Source: Phycisphaerales bacterium (lineage in GTDB: Bacteria > Planctomycetota > Phycisphaerae > UBA1845 > UTPLA1). Taken from it: DNA of 64,000 bases. The stretch covers positions 1,736,001 through 1,800,000 of the forward strand of contig JACKHI010000001.1 in the NCBI GenBank assembly GCA_020639075.1, read 5' to 3'. Positions within the stretch are counted from its first letter, which is position 1. The number at the start of each line of letters is the position of its first letter. Below the pieces are notes generated by a model. That model worked only from the letters and a program-made list of their open reading frames with translations, made no database searches and had not been told where the DNA came from. A program made the position numbers and the translations under genes. Shown in pieces: positions 8,898-17,054 of this stretch.

Positions 8898-9215
8898 CAA
8901 ACACCTCACTGATCAACACAACACCGCGCACCATTGCGCAATTTCAGTCGTCCCCTGACGGCAATCGGACGCCGAACGACGACGAACTCAATCAGCGCAG
9001 CAAGAAAGAGGCTGCACAAGAAACAAATCGAAGCCTAGAAACTTCCGCTCTGAAATCCGAGACTTCAAATCTCAGACTTGAAATCTCCAATCACGAATCT
9101 GAAGTCTCCAAACTCAAATTCCAAATCTCAGATTTCAAATTTCGAATCTGAAATCTCAGACTCGTCATTCATCGCGCTCGGCCCCGCTCAGCACGCACGA
9201 CCGACTACGCCTGAC
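8898..9215. other. Intergenic region carrying a degenerate AT-rich repeat
   Basis: There is no gene in this gap between two minus-strand genes. It holds the degenerate repeat at 9051-9164, described separately. Outside it I see no strong promoter or hairpin. Confidence 0.6.
9051..9164. repeat. Degenerate tandem repeat, unit about 12-14 bases (GAAATCTCAGACT-like)
   Basis: Variants of TGAAATCTCAGAC, CTTCAAATCTCAGAC and GAATCTGAAATCTC recur about eight times, some in inverted orientation (AAATCTCAGATTT). The block is AT-rich inside GC-rich DNA and has no open frame. It could fold into several weak hairpins. Confidence 0.7.
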
Positions 9216-9806
9216 TCATCTCTCAACCCGTAACGTCTCGAAGTACGCCCGCAGGTGCGCGATCGAACGATCGAACGCCCCCAGTTCCCGCCTTGCCCGT
9301 GCCTGCATCATCGCCCCTTCCATGACCGACAAAACGAACTCGGCCAGAGACTCCCGATCCACGTCCGCGCGCAACGCGCCAGACGCCTCATCCAGGCACT
9401 TGCGGATTCCCTCACACCACATTCCGAACAACTTCGCGAGATGCGTGCGGACATCCGGGTACGTATCACTCATCTCCAGCGCCAGGTTCCCGATCGGGCA
9501 ACCCATGCCGCACGATGTCATTTCCAGCCCCTGCCGATATCCCGCCATCACGGCGAAGATCCGCTCGACAGGGTCCTGCGTCGCATCAAACGCCGGTTGT
9601 AGAACGACCGGCCAGAGCAGCGTCTCGTACTTGTCCAGGACGCCGTGCAACAAGGCCTCCTTCGTCGGGAAGAAGTAGTACATGCTCCCCGAGTTGACGC
9701 CCGCCTCCCTCAGAATCGTCGCCACCCCGGTCGCCGCATATCCCTGCTCGTGAAACAGCCGCATGGCCGCGTCAATCAACTTGTCCCGCGTGGATGCATC
9801 CGTCAT
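9216..9806 (-). CDS. TetR/AcrR-family transcriptional regulator
   Basis: 196 residues. The N-terminal helix-turn-helix is clear (LIDAAMRLFHEQGYAATGVATIL, then GSMYYFFPTKEALL at about residues 40-55). The C-terminal ligand domain resembles the LmrA/YxaF-like group, with CGMGCPIGNLALEMSD near residue 100 placing three Cys/Gly-rich residues in the ligand region. A 12-bp palindrome lies 20 bases upstream of the start, consistent with autoregulation. It is the last chromosomal gene before the prophage, and its target gene is not evident. Confidence 0.93.
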   Translation of the reverse strand: MTDASTRDKLIDAAMRLFHEQGYAATGVATILREAGVNSGSMYYFFPTKEALLHGVLDKYETLLWPVVLQPAFDATQDPVERIFAVMAGYRQGLEMTSCGMGCPIGNLALEMSDTYPDVRTHLAKLFGMWCEGIRKCLDEASGALRADVDRESLAEFVLSVMEGAMMQARARRELGAFDRSIAHLRAYFETLRVER

Positions 9807-9825
9807 CGGCCTCGCCCTGACTTGA

Positions 9826-9837
9826 TTGAACGTTCAA
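9826..9837. promoter_or_regulatory. Perfect palindrome TTGAACGTTCAA, likely TetR operator
   Basis: A 12-base perfect dyad, 20 bases before the ATG of the TetR gene. Palindromes of this size at this distance are the usual autoregulatory sites of TetR-family repressors. Binding is inferred, not shown. Confidence 0.6.
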
Positions 9838-9961
9838 CTTACACACTGGCATCAGTGGAGTCAACCCTCAGCGAAATGTTAATTGGGACTGAATTTGTTG
9901 GTGCGCGCACGACAAAATGGCACAGCGCGCACAGAAAACGGCACAGGAATTCAGCGCGCGG

Positions 9962-9983
9962 AAAAACCGCCCAGACCGGCGGT
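9962..9983 (-). terminator. Terminator of the prophage late operon
   Basis: Read on the minus strand, ACCGCC and GGCGGT form a 6-bp stem followed by five T. It lies about 75 bases past the last prophage gene. A second hairpin (TCGATCCC/GGGATCGA, 10011-10036) precedes it. Together they mark the left limit of the prophage transcription unit. Confidence 0.6.
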
Positions 9984-10056
9984 CATTTTCACAGGGGCCA
10001 GGTTGTCGCCTCGATCCCGATTCGAACGGGGATCGAAGCCGGCTCGATCGCGGCGA

Positions 10057-10689
10057 TCAGATCGCCTGCAATACGAGCGAGATATCGGAGGGTGCGGCCG
10101 GGTCCACCCGGGCCGTGACCGTCTGCACGTTCGACTCCTTCGATCCGCCAGTCGTCGCCGCGACGACCTTCATCGTGAGCAGCCCGGCGGGCAGGGGCCC
10201 AATCATTCGCCGGTAGTCTGACCTCAGCGGCTCCCGCTCGACGACGATCGGGAGCAACGTCGACGCCTCTCCCGTGTCAGCCGCAAACTCGCCGCCCAGC
10301 TCGAACTGATCCGCCTTCAGCAACAATTCCGAATCGCGGTACGACCAGGTCAACTCGGCGTAGCCACCAGCCCGCGGCGTCAGCTTCAAGTTGACCGCCG
10401 GCGCCGGCGACGCGTCAACGTCGCCCTCGGCATCGAACGCGAATGAAAACCCGGCACCGGGCACGCCTTGGCCTTGGGCGTTGAACGGTACGACCAGACC
10501 GTACATCCGGCCGGCGGCTCCTGGGAACGGCACATCGAGATCGACGCTTGTCTCGGTTTGTTCGACCGTCACGATGGGCGCGTCGACGTCAGGGTCGGGC
10601 GATCGACCGGCCGTCGCGTACACGCGATAGCCGGTGGCGATCGCACCGTACTTCCCCTCGCCGTACTTGAACTCTCCGAACTTCGCCAC
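10057..10689 (-). CDS. Phage distal virion protein with fibronectin-III-like sandwich (predicted)
   Basis: 210 residues from GTG 10689, which follows the upstream stop by one base. The start (AKFGEFKYGEGKYG) is a short repeat often seen at the head of phage appendage proteins. The rest is beta-rich with a fibronectin-III-like pattern (NLKLTPRAGGYAELTWSY, then VVAATTGGSKESNVQTVTA). It is the last gene of the late operon, where receptor-binding or decoration proteins are common. No specific family is recognised. Confidence 0.6.
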   Translation of the reverse strand: MAKFGEFKYGEGKYGAIATGYRVYATAGRSPDPDVDAPIVTVEQTETSVDLDVPFPGAAGRMYGLVVPFNAQGQGVPGAGFSFAFDAEGDVDASPAPAVNLKLTPRAGGYAELTWSYRDSELLLKADQFELGGEFAADTGEASTLLPIVVEREPLRSDYRRMIGPLPAGLLTMKVVAATTGGSKESNVQTVTARVDPAAPSDISLVLQAI

Positions 10690-10690
10690 G

Positions 10691-12127
10691 TCAGACTCGC
10701 TTCTTGCGGACCTCGAGCCACAGGTTGTGGAAGTACACGACGTTGGCGCCAGCACCGCCTATGTCCTTCAGCGTGTCCTTGGCATCCACGGCGTCGCGGC
10801 GAATCATGAAATTCAATTGCGTCCCACCCGTAACGCCTGCGGCGGATAGCTCTGCGGCAGTGATCGAATTCAATCCGTCCGCCGCCGTGAACGTCTTCGG
10901 GAATCGATTCGTTCTGATTCCGAAATCAAGCTCTGCATCAACCTGCGAATGTACTGGCGTCTGCGATGAAAATGTCGCGTTGTCCGGCACCGGCAGCACC
11001 GAGAAATCGAAGTTCGCGATCGTGTGGTCTGTCGTTGTCGTGTTTGCCGGAGATATCTGGAGCTTCACAACCCAATCGGCTGACGTGTCCCAGTCGTCAC
11101 CGACAATGATTCCGGGCATCGAATAGTAGTCGGTGTCGTCGTCATTGAACCCGAGGTTCGCGCGTTGTGTTGCGCCGCTGCCGGTCGAGTAAAGCGCTCC
11201 CGTGCTACTCTCGTTATAGATGAACTGAATCAGCGGAATACGCATCGTCGGGCGCGATGTGCCGGCGAATTCGACGGCAGACGTATTTGCGTTCAGGCGG
11301 ATGTAGTTCGACGAGTCGCCGACGCGAAGGTATGACGTAGAACTCAGAACAGCATTGCATCCTGCCTGCACGTCCAGCCATGTGCTATTCATCAAAGCCA
11401 AACTCGCCGGCGTGCCGGCCAGATTGAGCTTTACCTTCTGTGTCGTCCCGTTGCCCGCGAAACTGGGCAGGTTCCAAGAGAATGTACTGGTATCGACGTC
11501 CCAACTCGTCGTCCCCGTATTATGGTCGACGATGATGCTCAGCGGTCGCAGCGCGCCTGTTCGACCGGCTGCATACATCGCCGATTGCGGCGACGGGTTG
11601 TACTGGTAATGGAATTCGCACACCTTCGAATCGCCGCTTGGCCACCGAAACCAAGGCTCGAACCGAAGCCCGAACGCCGGGTAATCGGGGTTTTCGATTT
11701 CGGCAGCGCCCGCGTTGACGTTCCAGTTCCACCCGATGGCAACGGGTTTATTCTGGCTTGTCGGCTGAGGATTCACGCCAGGATCGCCAAGGTCAGTTGA
11801 TTGATCGGATGGCCCGGCGGTAGTTGCTGACAACACGAAGTTAAAGCGCGGCATGATGTCCGTTGCCGCGCTGAATGGGTTGCCGGGGTTGTAGTCGAGT
11901 GGCTGCAATGACTGCCAGACGAACGCGTCTGTATCAGCGGCACCGCTCAGTCGCTCAACGTTCCTGCGCAAGACGTTGATGTCGTCTGCGACAACGTCGG
12001 TCACGTGATCGATCGCGATGCCGAGCTCGTTTTCAGCCCGTGGAATGGCCGGATAGGTTGCCGACGCAATGTCGGTAATCCAAAACGACACAACCGTCAA
12101 CAATCCAAGAATCGCTCGGCGTCTCAT
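10691..12127 (-). CDS. Phage appendage protein with N-terminal signal peptide (unknown family)
   Basis: 478 residues from ATG 12127, which has GGAGG 7 bases upstream. The N-terminus is a Sec-type signal (RRRAILGLLTVVSFWITDIASA). A short helical segment follows (NELGIAIDHVTDVVADDINV, then LRRNVERLSG), and the remainder is long, beta-rich and Ser/Thr/Asn-rich, as in tail fibres or adhesins. ATG overlaps the end of the preceding beta-helix gene, so translation is coupled. A signal peptide on a virion-operon protein is odd. The protein may be exported from lysogens or membrane-inserted. Confidence 0.6.
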   Translation of the reverse strand: MRRRAILGLLTVVSFWITDIASATYPAIPRAENELGIAIDHVTDVVADDINVLRRNVERLSGAADTDAFVWQSLQPLDYNPGNPFSAATDIMPRFNFVLSATTAGPSDQSTDLGDPGVNPQPTSQNKPVAIGWNWNVNAGAAEIENPDYPAFGLRFEPWFRWPSGDSKVCEFHYQYNPSPQSAMYAAGRTGALRPLSIIVDHNTGTTSWDVDTSTFSWNLPSFAGNGTTQKVKLNLAGTPASLALMNSTWLDVQAGCNAVLSSTSYLRVGDSSNYIRLNANTSAVEFAGTSRPTMRIPLIQFIYNESSTGALYSTGSGATQRANLGFNDDDTDYYSMPGIIVGDDWDTSADWVVKLQISPANTTTTDHTIANFDFSVLPVPDNATFSSQTPVHSQVDAELDFGIRTNRFPKTFTAADGLNSITAAELSAAGVTGGTQLNFMIRRDAVDAKDTLKDIGGAGANVVYFHNLWLEVRKKRV

Positions 12128-12128
12128 G

Positions 12129-13250
12129 TCAGTTCCTCCATCCGAATTGCTCAATCTGATCGATGCGACCGCCTGACTGTTCGAGACGCATGGGCGCTCT
12201 ATAAAACGACTCGGCGACGTCGCCGCTGCGGCGGATCATCCGCAGGTTTTGAAGCGAGACGTTTGCGGCCCGAGCTCCGAAATCGAAGGCGGTATCCGCG
12301 ATGTAGATCTCCGAGTCGCGCACAGCGAGTCCGGCGATCGATCGCCCGCCGCCGCACTTGATGAATGCCTCGGTCGTTTCCGACTCGAATCGACTTCTCT
12401 CAATGGTGATCATGTGCGTTTGACCACCGAGCGATCGCCCAGTTGCCATGTCAAACGCCTGCGGCATGTCGAACGCAAACACTGCTCGCTGCTGATAGAT
12501 GCCGGCATTGATGCCGCTGAAGTGAAGATCCGAAACAACGGCCGCCTGGCGTGAATAGACCATCACTGCCGCGCCGTTCTTGTCCGCATCCGTCACGGGC
12601 GACTTCTGGAATTTGCAATCGTCGAGCCAGAGCGTCTGCATCGTGCTCATGCCTGTCCTGGTCGCCAGCCAGTTGTGATAGTCGCCGTTCGAGATGTAGA
12701 GCAGGTGACCGCCATGCGGCAGCCCGTCGATCACCTGCGACGGTCCCTCGTGATTGCTGAACTCGACGTCCCGAATCCTGTTGCCTTCGCTTGCGACGTT
12801 CGCGATGCACGCGAGCGCGAACCGGCCGCGGAACCATACGCGCTCAATGACATGATCGCCGGCGCTCGCTCCGTTCGTCTTCCTCGCCAACAGCAGGCCA
12901 CACGACGGCACGTTGCGCTGCAGCGGATTCGTTGCCGGTCCGCCGGCGATCACCAGGTCGCGAACCGTCGCACGCGTGCATCCCGTCAGGTTGATCATGG
13001 GCTGCCGTCGATCGTCAATGCGGTTCTGCAGAACTGTGTTGAATCCCTGGCCGATGATGGACGCGCCTTCGAAGTGCCCTCGAAAGTCGATCGGGGTTTC
13101 GATGTAATAGGTTCGACCGTCGAGACGCAGCGTCGGGGCTTCGTTCTTCTCGATCGCCAGGTCGATCTCACGCTGCAGCAGCGCGGCGTCCTGTGCATGA
13201 GCCGACGCACCGACGATGCACACCAATAGAAGGACCATTCGCATTGTCAT
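12129..13250 (-). CDS. Right-handed beta-helix (pectate-lyase-like) protein with signal peptide, tailspike-like
   Basis: 373 residues. The ATG at 13250 overlaps the upstream stop (ATGA) and has GGAG 8 bases before it. A signal peptide (MRMVLLLVCIVGASAHAQ) is followed by a parallel beta-helix with many short strand rungs: RTYYIETPIDFRGHFEGASIIG, NRIRDVEFSNHEG, VVSDLHFSGINAGIYQQ, SIAGLAVRDSEIYIAD, NVSLQNLRMIRRSGD. Such folds in tail operons usually bind or cleave host surface polysaccharide. The signal peptide is unusual for that role. Confidence 0.65.
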   Translation of the reverse strand: MTMRMVLLLVCIVGASAHAQDAALLQREIDLAIEKNEAPTLRLDGRTYYIETPIDFRGHFEGASIIGQGFNTVLQNRIDDRRQPMINLTGCTRATVRDLVIAGGPATNPLQRNVPSCGLLLARKTNGASAGDHVIERVWFRGRFALACIANVASEGNRIRDVEFSNHEGPSQVIDGLPHGGHLLYISNGDYHNWLATRTGMSTMQTLWLDDCKFQKSPVTDADKNGAAVMVYSRQAAVVSDLHFSGINAGIYQQRAVFAFDMPQAFDMATGRSLGGQTHMITIERSRFESETTEAFIKCGGGRSIAGLAVRDSEIYIADTAFDFGARAANVSLQNLRMIRRSGDVAESFYRAPMRLEQSGGRIDQIEQFGWRN

Positions 13251-14074
13251 GACCAAAGCTCCATCAGAATCGTCGCGGCGCCGGCTGCGGAACTGCCTTG
13301 CGTGATCGCCGCCGTCAGTGCCGTCGCCGCCGCAAACCGCTTTGCCCGATCGATGTCGTACTTGCCGATCGTCGTCAGATCGACGTCCGCCTCTTCGATC
13401 AGGCTGTCGTCGTCGCCGGCGTCGCCGACCTTGACGGCCGGCGCTGATCCGTCGAACGCCGTGTGCACGATGACCGTCCGCGGCACGACGATCGCGCCAG
13501 CCGGCACCGTGCTTGCGCTGACGGAGGCACCACTCGTGTAGTCGAAGTCGATCCGAATCGGATGCAGCGCTGCTCCGTGAGCCTGCGCCGCCTGCCAGCC
13601 AATCGCCGACACAACATCATCCGGGCGCCATGGACCGGACGCCGGCATGTCGATCGTTCCGATCTTCATGTGCGGCGTTGTCGGCCAGGCTGCGCCGAAC
13701 GCGATCGTCACAGTGGGCGCAGCAGTCAGGTCCGCCCAGACGTAGTTGATCCCGGTCACGAGATCGCCATATGGGCCGGTCGATGCGAGCGTGCACTTGT
13801 GGTTGCGGAACTGCATCGTGAAGACCGACACGCGGAATTCTGAGTCCGTGTCGTCGCTGTCCTTGTAGATCTCGGCCGCGCACGTATTGACCATTCGGCC
13901 GCCAATCGACGCTAAGAGGTTTAGCATCTCCGCAGGGTGACCGTCTTCGGATTGTGATCCATAGACGGGAACGAAGATCCCGCCGAGCAGCGACTGAAAA
14001 CCGCCGAAGTAACTGGCCCAGTCAAGCGACCCGCCGGAAAGCTGGTAATGCTGTTGGATATTCAGACGCGTCAT
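13247..14074 (-). CDS. Phage tail-associated protein (unknown family)
   Basis: 275 residues. It begins MTRLNIQQHYQLSGGSLDWASYFGGFQSLLGG and ends in a helical Ala-rich stretch (AAATALTAAITQGSSAAGAA). The central part is beta-rich. It lies between the 183-residue and beta-helix genes, with 4-base overlaps typical of this operon. No recognised domain. The position suggests a baseplate or tail-tip component. Confidence 0.55.
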   Translation of the reverse strand: MTRLNIQQHYQLSGGSLDWASYFGGFQSLLGGIFVPVYGSQSEDGHPAEMLNLLASIGGRMVNTCAAEIYKDSDDTDSEFRVSVFTMQFRNHKCTLASTGPYGDLVTGINYVWADLTAAPTVTIAFGAAWPTTPHMKIGTIDMPASGPWRPDDVVSAIGWQAAQAHGAALHPIRIDFDYTSGASVSASTVPAGAIVVPRTVIVHTAFDGSAPAVKVGDAGDDDSLIEEADVDLTTIGKYDIDRAKRFAAATALTAAITQGSSAAGAATILMELWS

Positions 14075-14077
14075 GAC

Positions 14078-14629
14078 TCACTCCGTTGCATCAAACTCAG
14101 GCGAATGACGCCATTGCACCCGCACATTCCAGTCATCCTCCGGCCCGCCGAATGCCGCGACCCACGCGCGTGCGACCGGCCGCGGCAACGCCGAGATCTC
14201 GACGGACAACGATGCGACGGCCGTCGCGTTCTCGTTGCCGACTCTGTCCCGGATCCGAGCCGCCAGCGCGTAAGTTCCATCACGCCACGGAAACGGCGAT
14301 CGCCACGACCAACTGCCGCCGCCGACAGCAAAGCCGCCGCCGGCGAATGGTCCTTTCGCGAACCCCATGGCAGGGTCAGGGACCGCATGCCGGAAGGAAA
14401 AACGGCCGCGACAGAATCGGCCGCCGAAGAGCATTCGATGCCCCTTCGAAAACAGCTTCGAGACGATGAGCGGCTTCGTGTAGTCGATGCCGGCGTCGCC
14501 TGGCACGCCGTCGCCGTTCGGCGCTCGCTTGCCATCCCAATACAAAGCGATGCGAGCACCAGGCTCGACGCGCTGATCGCGCGGGATGCGAATCGTCGGG
14601 TATCGATGATCAAGGGTGACGTCAGCCAT
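14078..14629 (-). CDS. Phage tail-region hypothetical protein
   Basis: 183 residues, rich in Gly, Arg and aromatics, with a fibronectin-like strand pattern near the end (DGTYALAARIRDRVGNENATAVASLSVEI). No named family is recognised. The tight packing in the late operon (3-6 bases from each neighbour) supports that it is real. Confidence 0.5.
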   Translation of the reverse strand: MADVTLDHRYPTIRIPRDQRVEPGARIALYWDGKRAPNGDGVPGDAGIDYTKPLIVSKLFSKGHRMLFGGRFCRGRFSFRHAVPDPAMGFAKGPFAGGGFAVGGGSWSWRSPFPWRDGTYALAARIRDRVGNENATAVASLSVEISALPRPVARAWVAAFGGPEDDWNVRVQWRHSPEFDATE

Positions 14630-14635
14630 CGCACG

Positions 14636-15268
14636 TTATGCGTCCTCCGATCGTTTTCGCTTGCGGCCGCAACCGCAGTCGCCTGGCCTGCCGGTATAAA
14701 GCCGGCGGATGATTCCGGCGCAGTGCTCGGGCTCAACGCGCGACCACTTTTCGACCGGGCAGCCTTCCATCGCGAGTCGCGTTTTCCAACGTAGAACACA
14801 GCCGCACTTCGCGCATCGAGCGAACCAGCCAAGCCACCCGCTTCGGCGATGTTCGCAGATTTCGCAATGCACCAGCCGCCCCTTGACGATTGCGGCGCCG
14901 GCCGCACATGACCCGACGATCGCACCGACGATCTTGATCGCCGCGGCGAACCATCGATTGCGAAGAACGCGTTCCGTCGCCATTTGCCATCGCAGCCGCG
15001 CCATCCCCAACATCCACGAGGACGACAACCGAGGCACTCGCGCCGGCGTAAGTGTTGGGCGATCGCACATGTCGCGCGTTGCGATGACGGTCTCCGGCGC
15101 ACGATCGTCATGCAGTCCGCGAGGACAGCCGCCAGTCTTGTAGACGTTGCGGATGTACCGCTTGCCGTTATCGCCGCATGTCTGGCCGTCGGGCGCCAGC
15201 GCGGAGCACGCTGCACAGCGCTCGGCGTTCACTTGCCAGACGAAGCGCGTCGGCACTTGCGAAATCAC
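14636..15268 (-). CDS. Cysteine-rich zinc-binding-like phage protein
   Basis: 210 residues from GTG 15268, which overlaps the previous stop as GTGA. It has 15 Cys. Two clusters look metal-binding: CAAC with TCG near the start, and CEIC, CAKCGC and a following EGCPVEKW in the C-terminal half. The C-terminal cluster resembles a small cysteine-rich module common in phage tail-tip regions. One hydrophobic segment (IKIVGAIVGSCAAGAAIV) lies between the clusters and may span or touch the membrane. Confidence 0.6.
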   Translation of the reverse strand: MISQVPTRFVWQVNAERCAACSALAPDGQTCGDNGKRYIRNVYKTGGCPRGLHDDRAPETVIATRDMCDRPTLTPARVPRLSSSWMLGMARLRWQMATERVLRNRWFAAAIKIVGAIVGSCAAGAAIVKGRLVHCEICEHRRSGWLGWFARCAKCGCVLRWKTRLAMEGCPVEKWSRVEPEHCAGIIRRLYTGRPGDCGCGRKRKRSEDA

Positions 15269-16317
15269 GCGCAACTGACGGTTACGTTCCACGGCAATGC
15301 AACTCCCTGCGGCGTTGTGTCCCAGTCCCAAATACCACCTGATGACTCAAAGATGCTCGTTGTTGGCTCGCTGCCCTCGTCTGGCGGCAACATGATCGGC
15401 TCATCCTCGTGCGAGCAGCCGACGCCGGCACAATGCGTCGGATCTTCCCATTCGCACTCGGCGATGCCGGCCCATCCGTCGATGAAGTGTCGAAAGCACG
15501 GCAGCAACTGTGCCCAGCCGGATCCGAGGAACACGGAGAATGAAAAGAAGGGGCCGCACGGACCGACGCAGAATTCGGCGAAGATGTTCGACGAGAACTG
15601 CGGCGGCGGTTCACCGGGCTCCGTCGTCGCCTCTACGATGCACGGCGCCTCATCGGTCACGACTTCGGCGGCGAACACCCAACAGCACGGCTGATCCTCT
15701 TGCCGCTGCATGATCGCGCCGTTGCCGATCGTGCCCTGAATGAGGCTATTGATGACCGCCGTGTAGTAGTTGCGCAACTCGGGCCAGCAATCCATAAAGC
15801 CGCAGATCGCTGTCGGCGATCCGCCGCAGGTGCAGCATCGCGTATACAGCTCGTCAGCAGGATCCAGTGAGTCGCACGCGGGCACGGCTACCTTGATTCT
15901 GCCGGGCATTCGCACGGCGATGATGTCCGGAAAAGGCTGCAGATCCAGGCAGTTCGTACACGGCGGCGGCGGGTCGCCGCATTGAACTTCGAGGATCGAA
16001 ATATTGCCGACAGCGACAACGATGCCGTTCCCGTCGAAATGGCGAGCAAGTATCTGAGCTTGTTCGCCGCACGGGATACAAATCCACTCCTCCGGGAGGA
16101 CGTTGGCCCACCTCAACAGGTATGGCACGCCCCCGGCGGCCTCGCACGCCGCGCGGCCGCCGGGATTGGGGAAGTCCTCACAGATCGACCCGATACCGAA
16201 CTCGCCAGGGAAACAGCAGCCGCATTCAAAATAGTCGCCGCAACAGCAGTTCGATAGCAATCGCTGTCCGCGATATGCCAGCCGATTGTTCTTTGCGGGT
16301 AGCTTCACGGTTGGCAT
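15265..16317 (-). CDS. Highly cysteine-rich phage protein (29 Cys in 350 residues)
   Basis: 350 residues with 29 cysteines, many adjacent or in short spacings (NCCCG, ECGCC, RCCTCGG, QPCCW, FCVGPCG). It has no signal peptide. The pattern is not a repeated zinc ribbon and looks more like a disulfide-stabilised or multi-metal extracellular protein. It sits in the tail-tip/fibre part of the operon and overlaps the next gene by 13 bases. I do not recognise a family. Confidence 0.6.
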   Translation of the reverse strand: MPTVKLPAKNNRLAYRGQRLLSNCCCGDYFECGCCFPGEFGIGSICEDFPNPGGRAACEAAGGVPYLLRWANVLPEEWICIPCGEQAQILARHFDGNGIVVAVGNISILEVQCGDPPPPCTNCLDLQPFPDIIAVRMPGRIKVAVPACDSLDPADELYTRCCTCGGSPTAICGFMDCWPELRNYYTAVINSLIQGTIGNGAIMQRQEDQPCCWVFAAEVVTDEAPCIVEATTEPGEPPPQFSSNIFAEFCVGPCGPFFSFSVFLGSGWAQLLPCFRHFIDGWAGIAECEWEDPTHCAGVGCSHEDEPIMLPPDEGSEPTTSIFESSGGIWDWDTTPQGVALPWNVTVSCA

Positions 16318-17054
16318 AGGAACACCTTTCGCTCCACGGCCTGCATCATCTTGAACTCGTCATCAGTCCCGTCGTACCAGATCAGGCACGGCGTCCCGGC
16401 CGGCAGATCGACACGTTCGAACGACGTCTCCTCGATGTCCCATCCAGCTTGTGTGACCAACTGCGCGAGTCCCAACGTCACCTGATTGGGTTCGCCTTCG
16501 AAGATCACTTTGCCACTCTCGTGGTGATAGCCGAACAGCGAATTCGTCTGCGACCACCCGTAGTAATGCTTGCCTCCCGTGGTCACCGTCGGCCCGTCGC
16601 TAGTCGTCTGCCCTGCAAAGACTCGCCACTCGCCATCCAAAGGCGAATAGATGGCGGTATTGTTGTTCACGTCATCGGGAACGTGGCTTTGCCCGATGTG
16701 CGTGTGCTGCACCCAACCGCGGGCGCCGATGAACATGCCGCTCGTCCACGGCAACGGCTGAATCTGATAGAGCCCCTCATCCTCGTCGTCGGGCAGCAAC
16801 GATCCGGATACCACGGCGAGACGTCGCGCCAGCCACGTGCCGGTGTAGGGGTTCGAGTGGATCTGCACACAGAACGGCGGCGGCGAATACGAGAATGGCC
16901 CGTATGCAGCGTCGCCGATCTGCGCAATCAACTGATTCGCGCGTGACTCCATCGACTGCAGGCCGCGGTCAATCAAACCGAGTCGACGCTCGATCTTGTG
17001 GGCGAGGCCCCAGAGGCCGCTGATATGCGTCACGACGTCACTCGGGAAGCTCAT
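16305..17054 (-). CDS. Phage tail-region protein, N-terminal helix and beta-rich body
   Basis: 249 residues. A helical start (about residues 1-50, ending QLIAQIGDAAYGPF) precedes a beta-rich region with PNQVTLGLAQLVTQAGWDIEETSF and a C-terminal strand pair. It overlaps the hub gene by 4 bases. No recognised domain. A minor tail protein is the likely role from position. Confidence 0.55.
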   Translation of the reverse strand: MSFPSDVVTHISGLWGLAHKIERRLGLIDRGLQSMESRANQLIAQIGDAAYGPFSYSPPPFCVQIHSNPYTGTWLARRLAVVSGSLLPDDEDEGLYQIQPLPWTSGMFIGARGWVQHTHIGQSHVPDDVNNNTAIYSPLDGEWRVFAGQTTSDGPTVTTGGKHYYGWSQTNSLFGYHHESGKVIFEGEPNQVTLGLAQLVTQAGWDIEETSFERVDLPAGTPCLIWYDGTDDEFKMMQAVERKVFLCQP

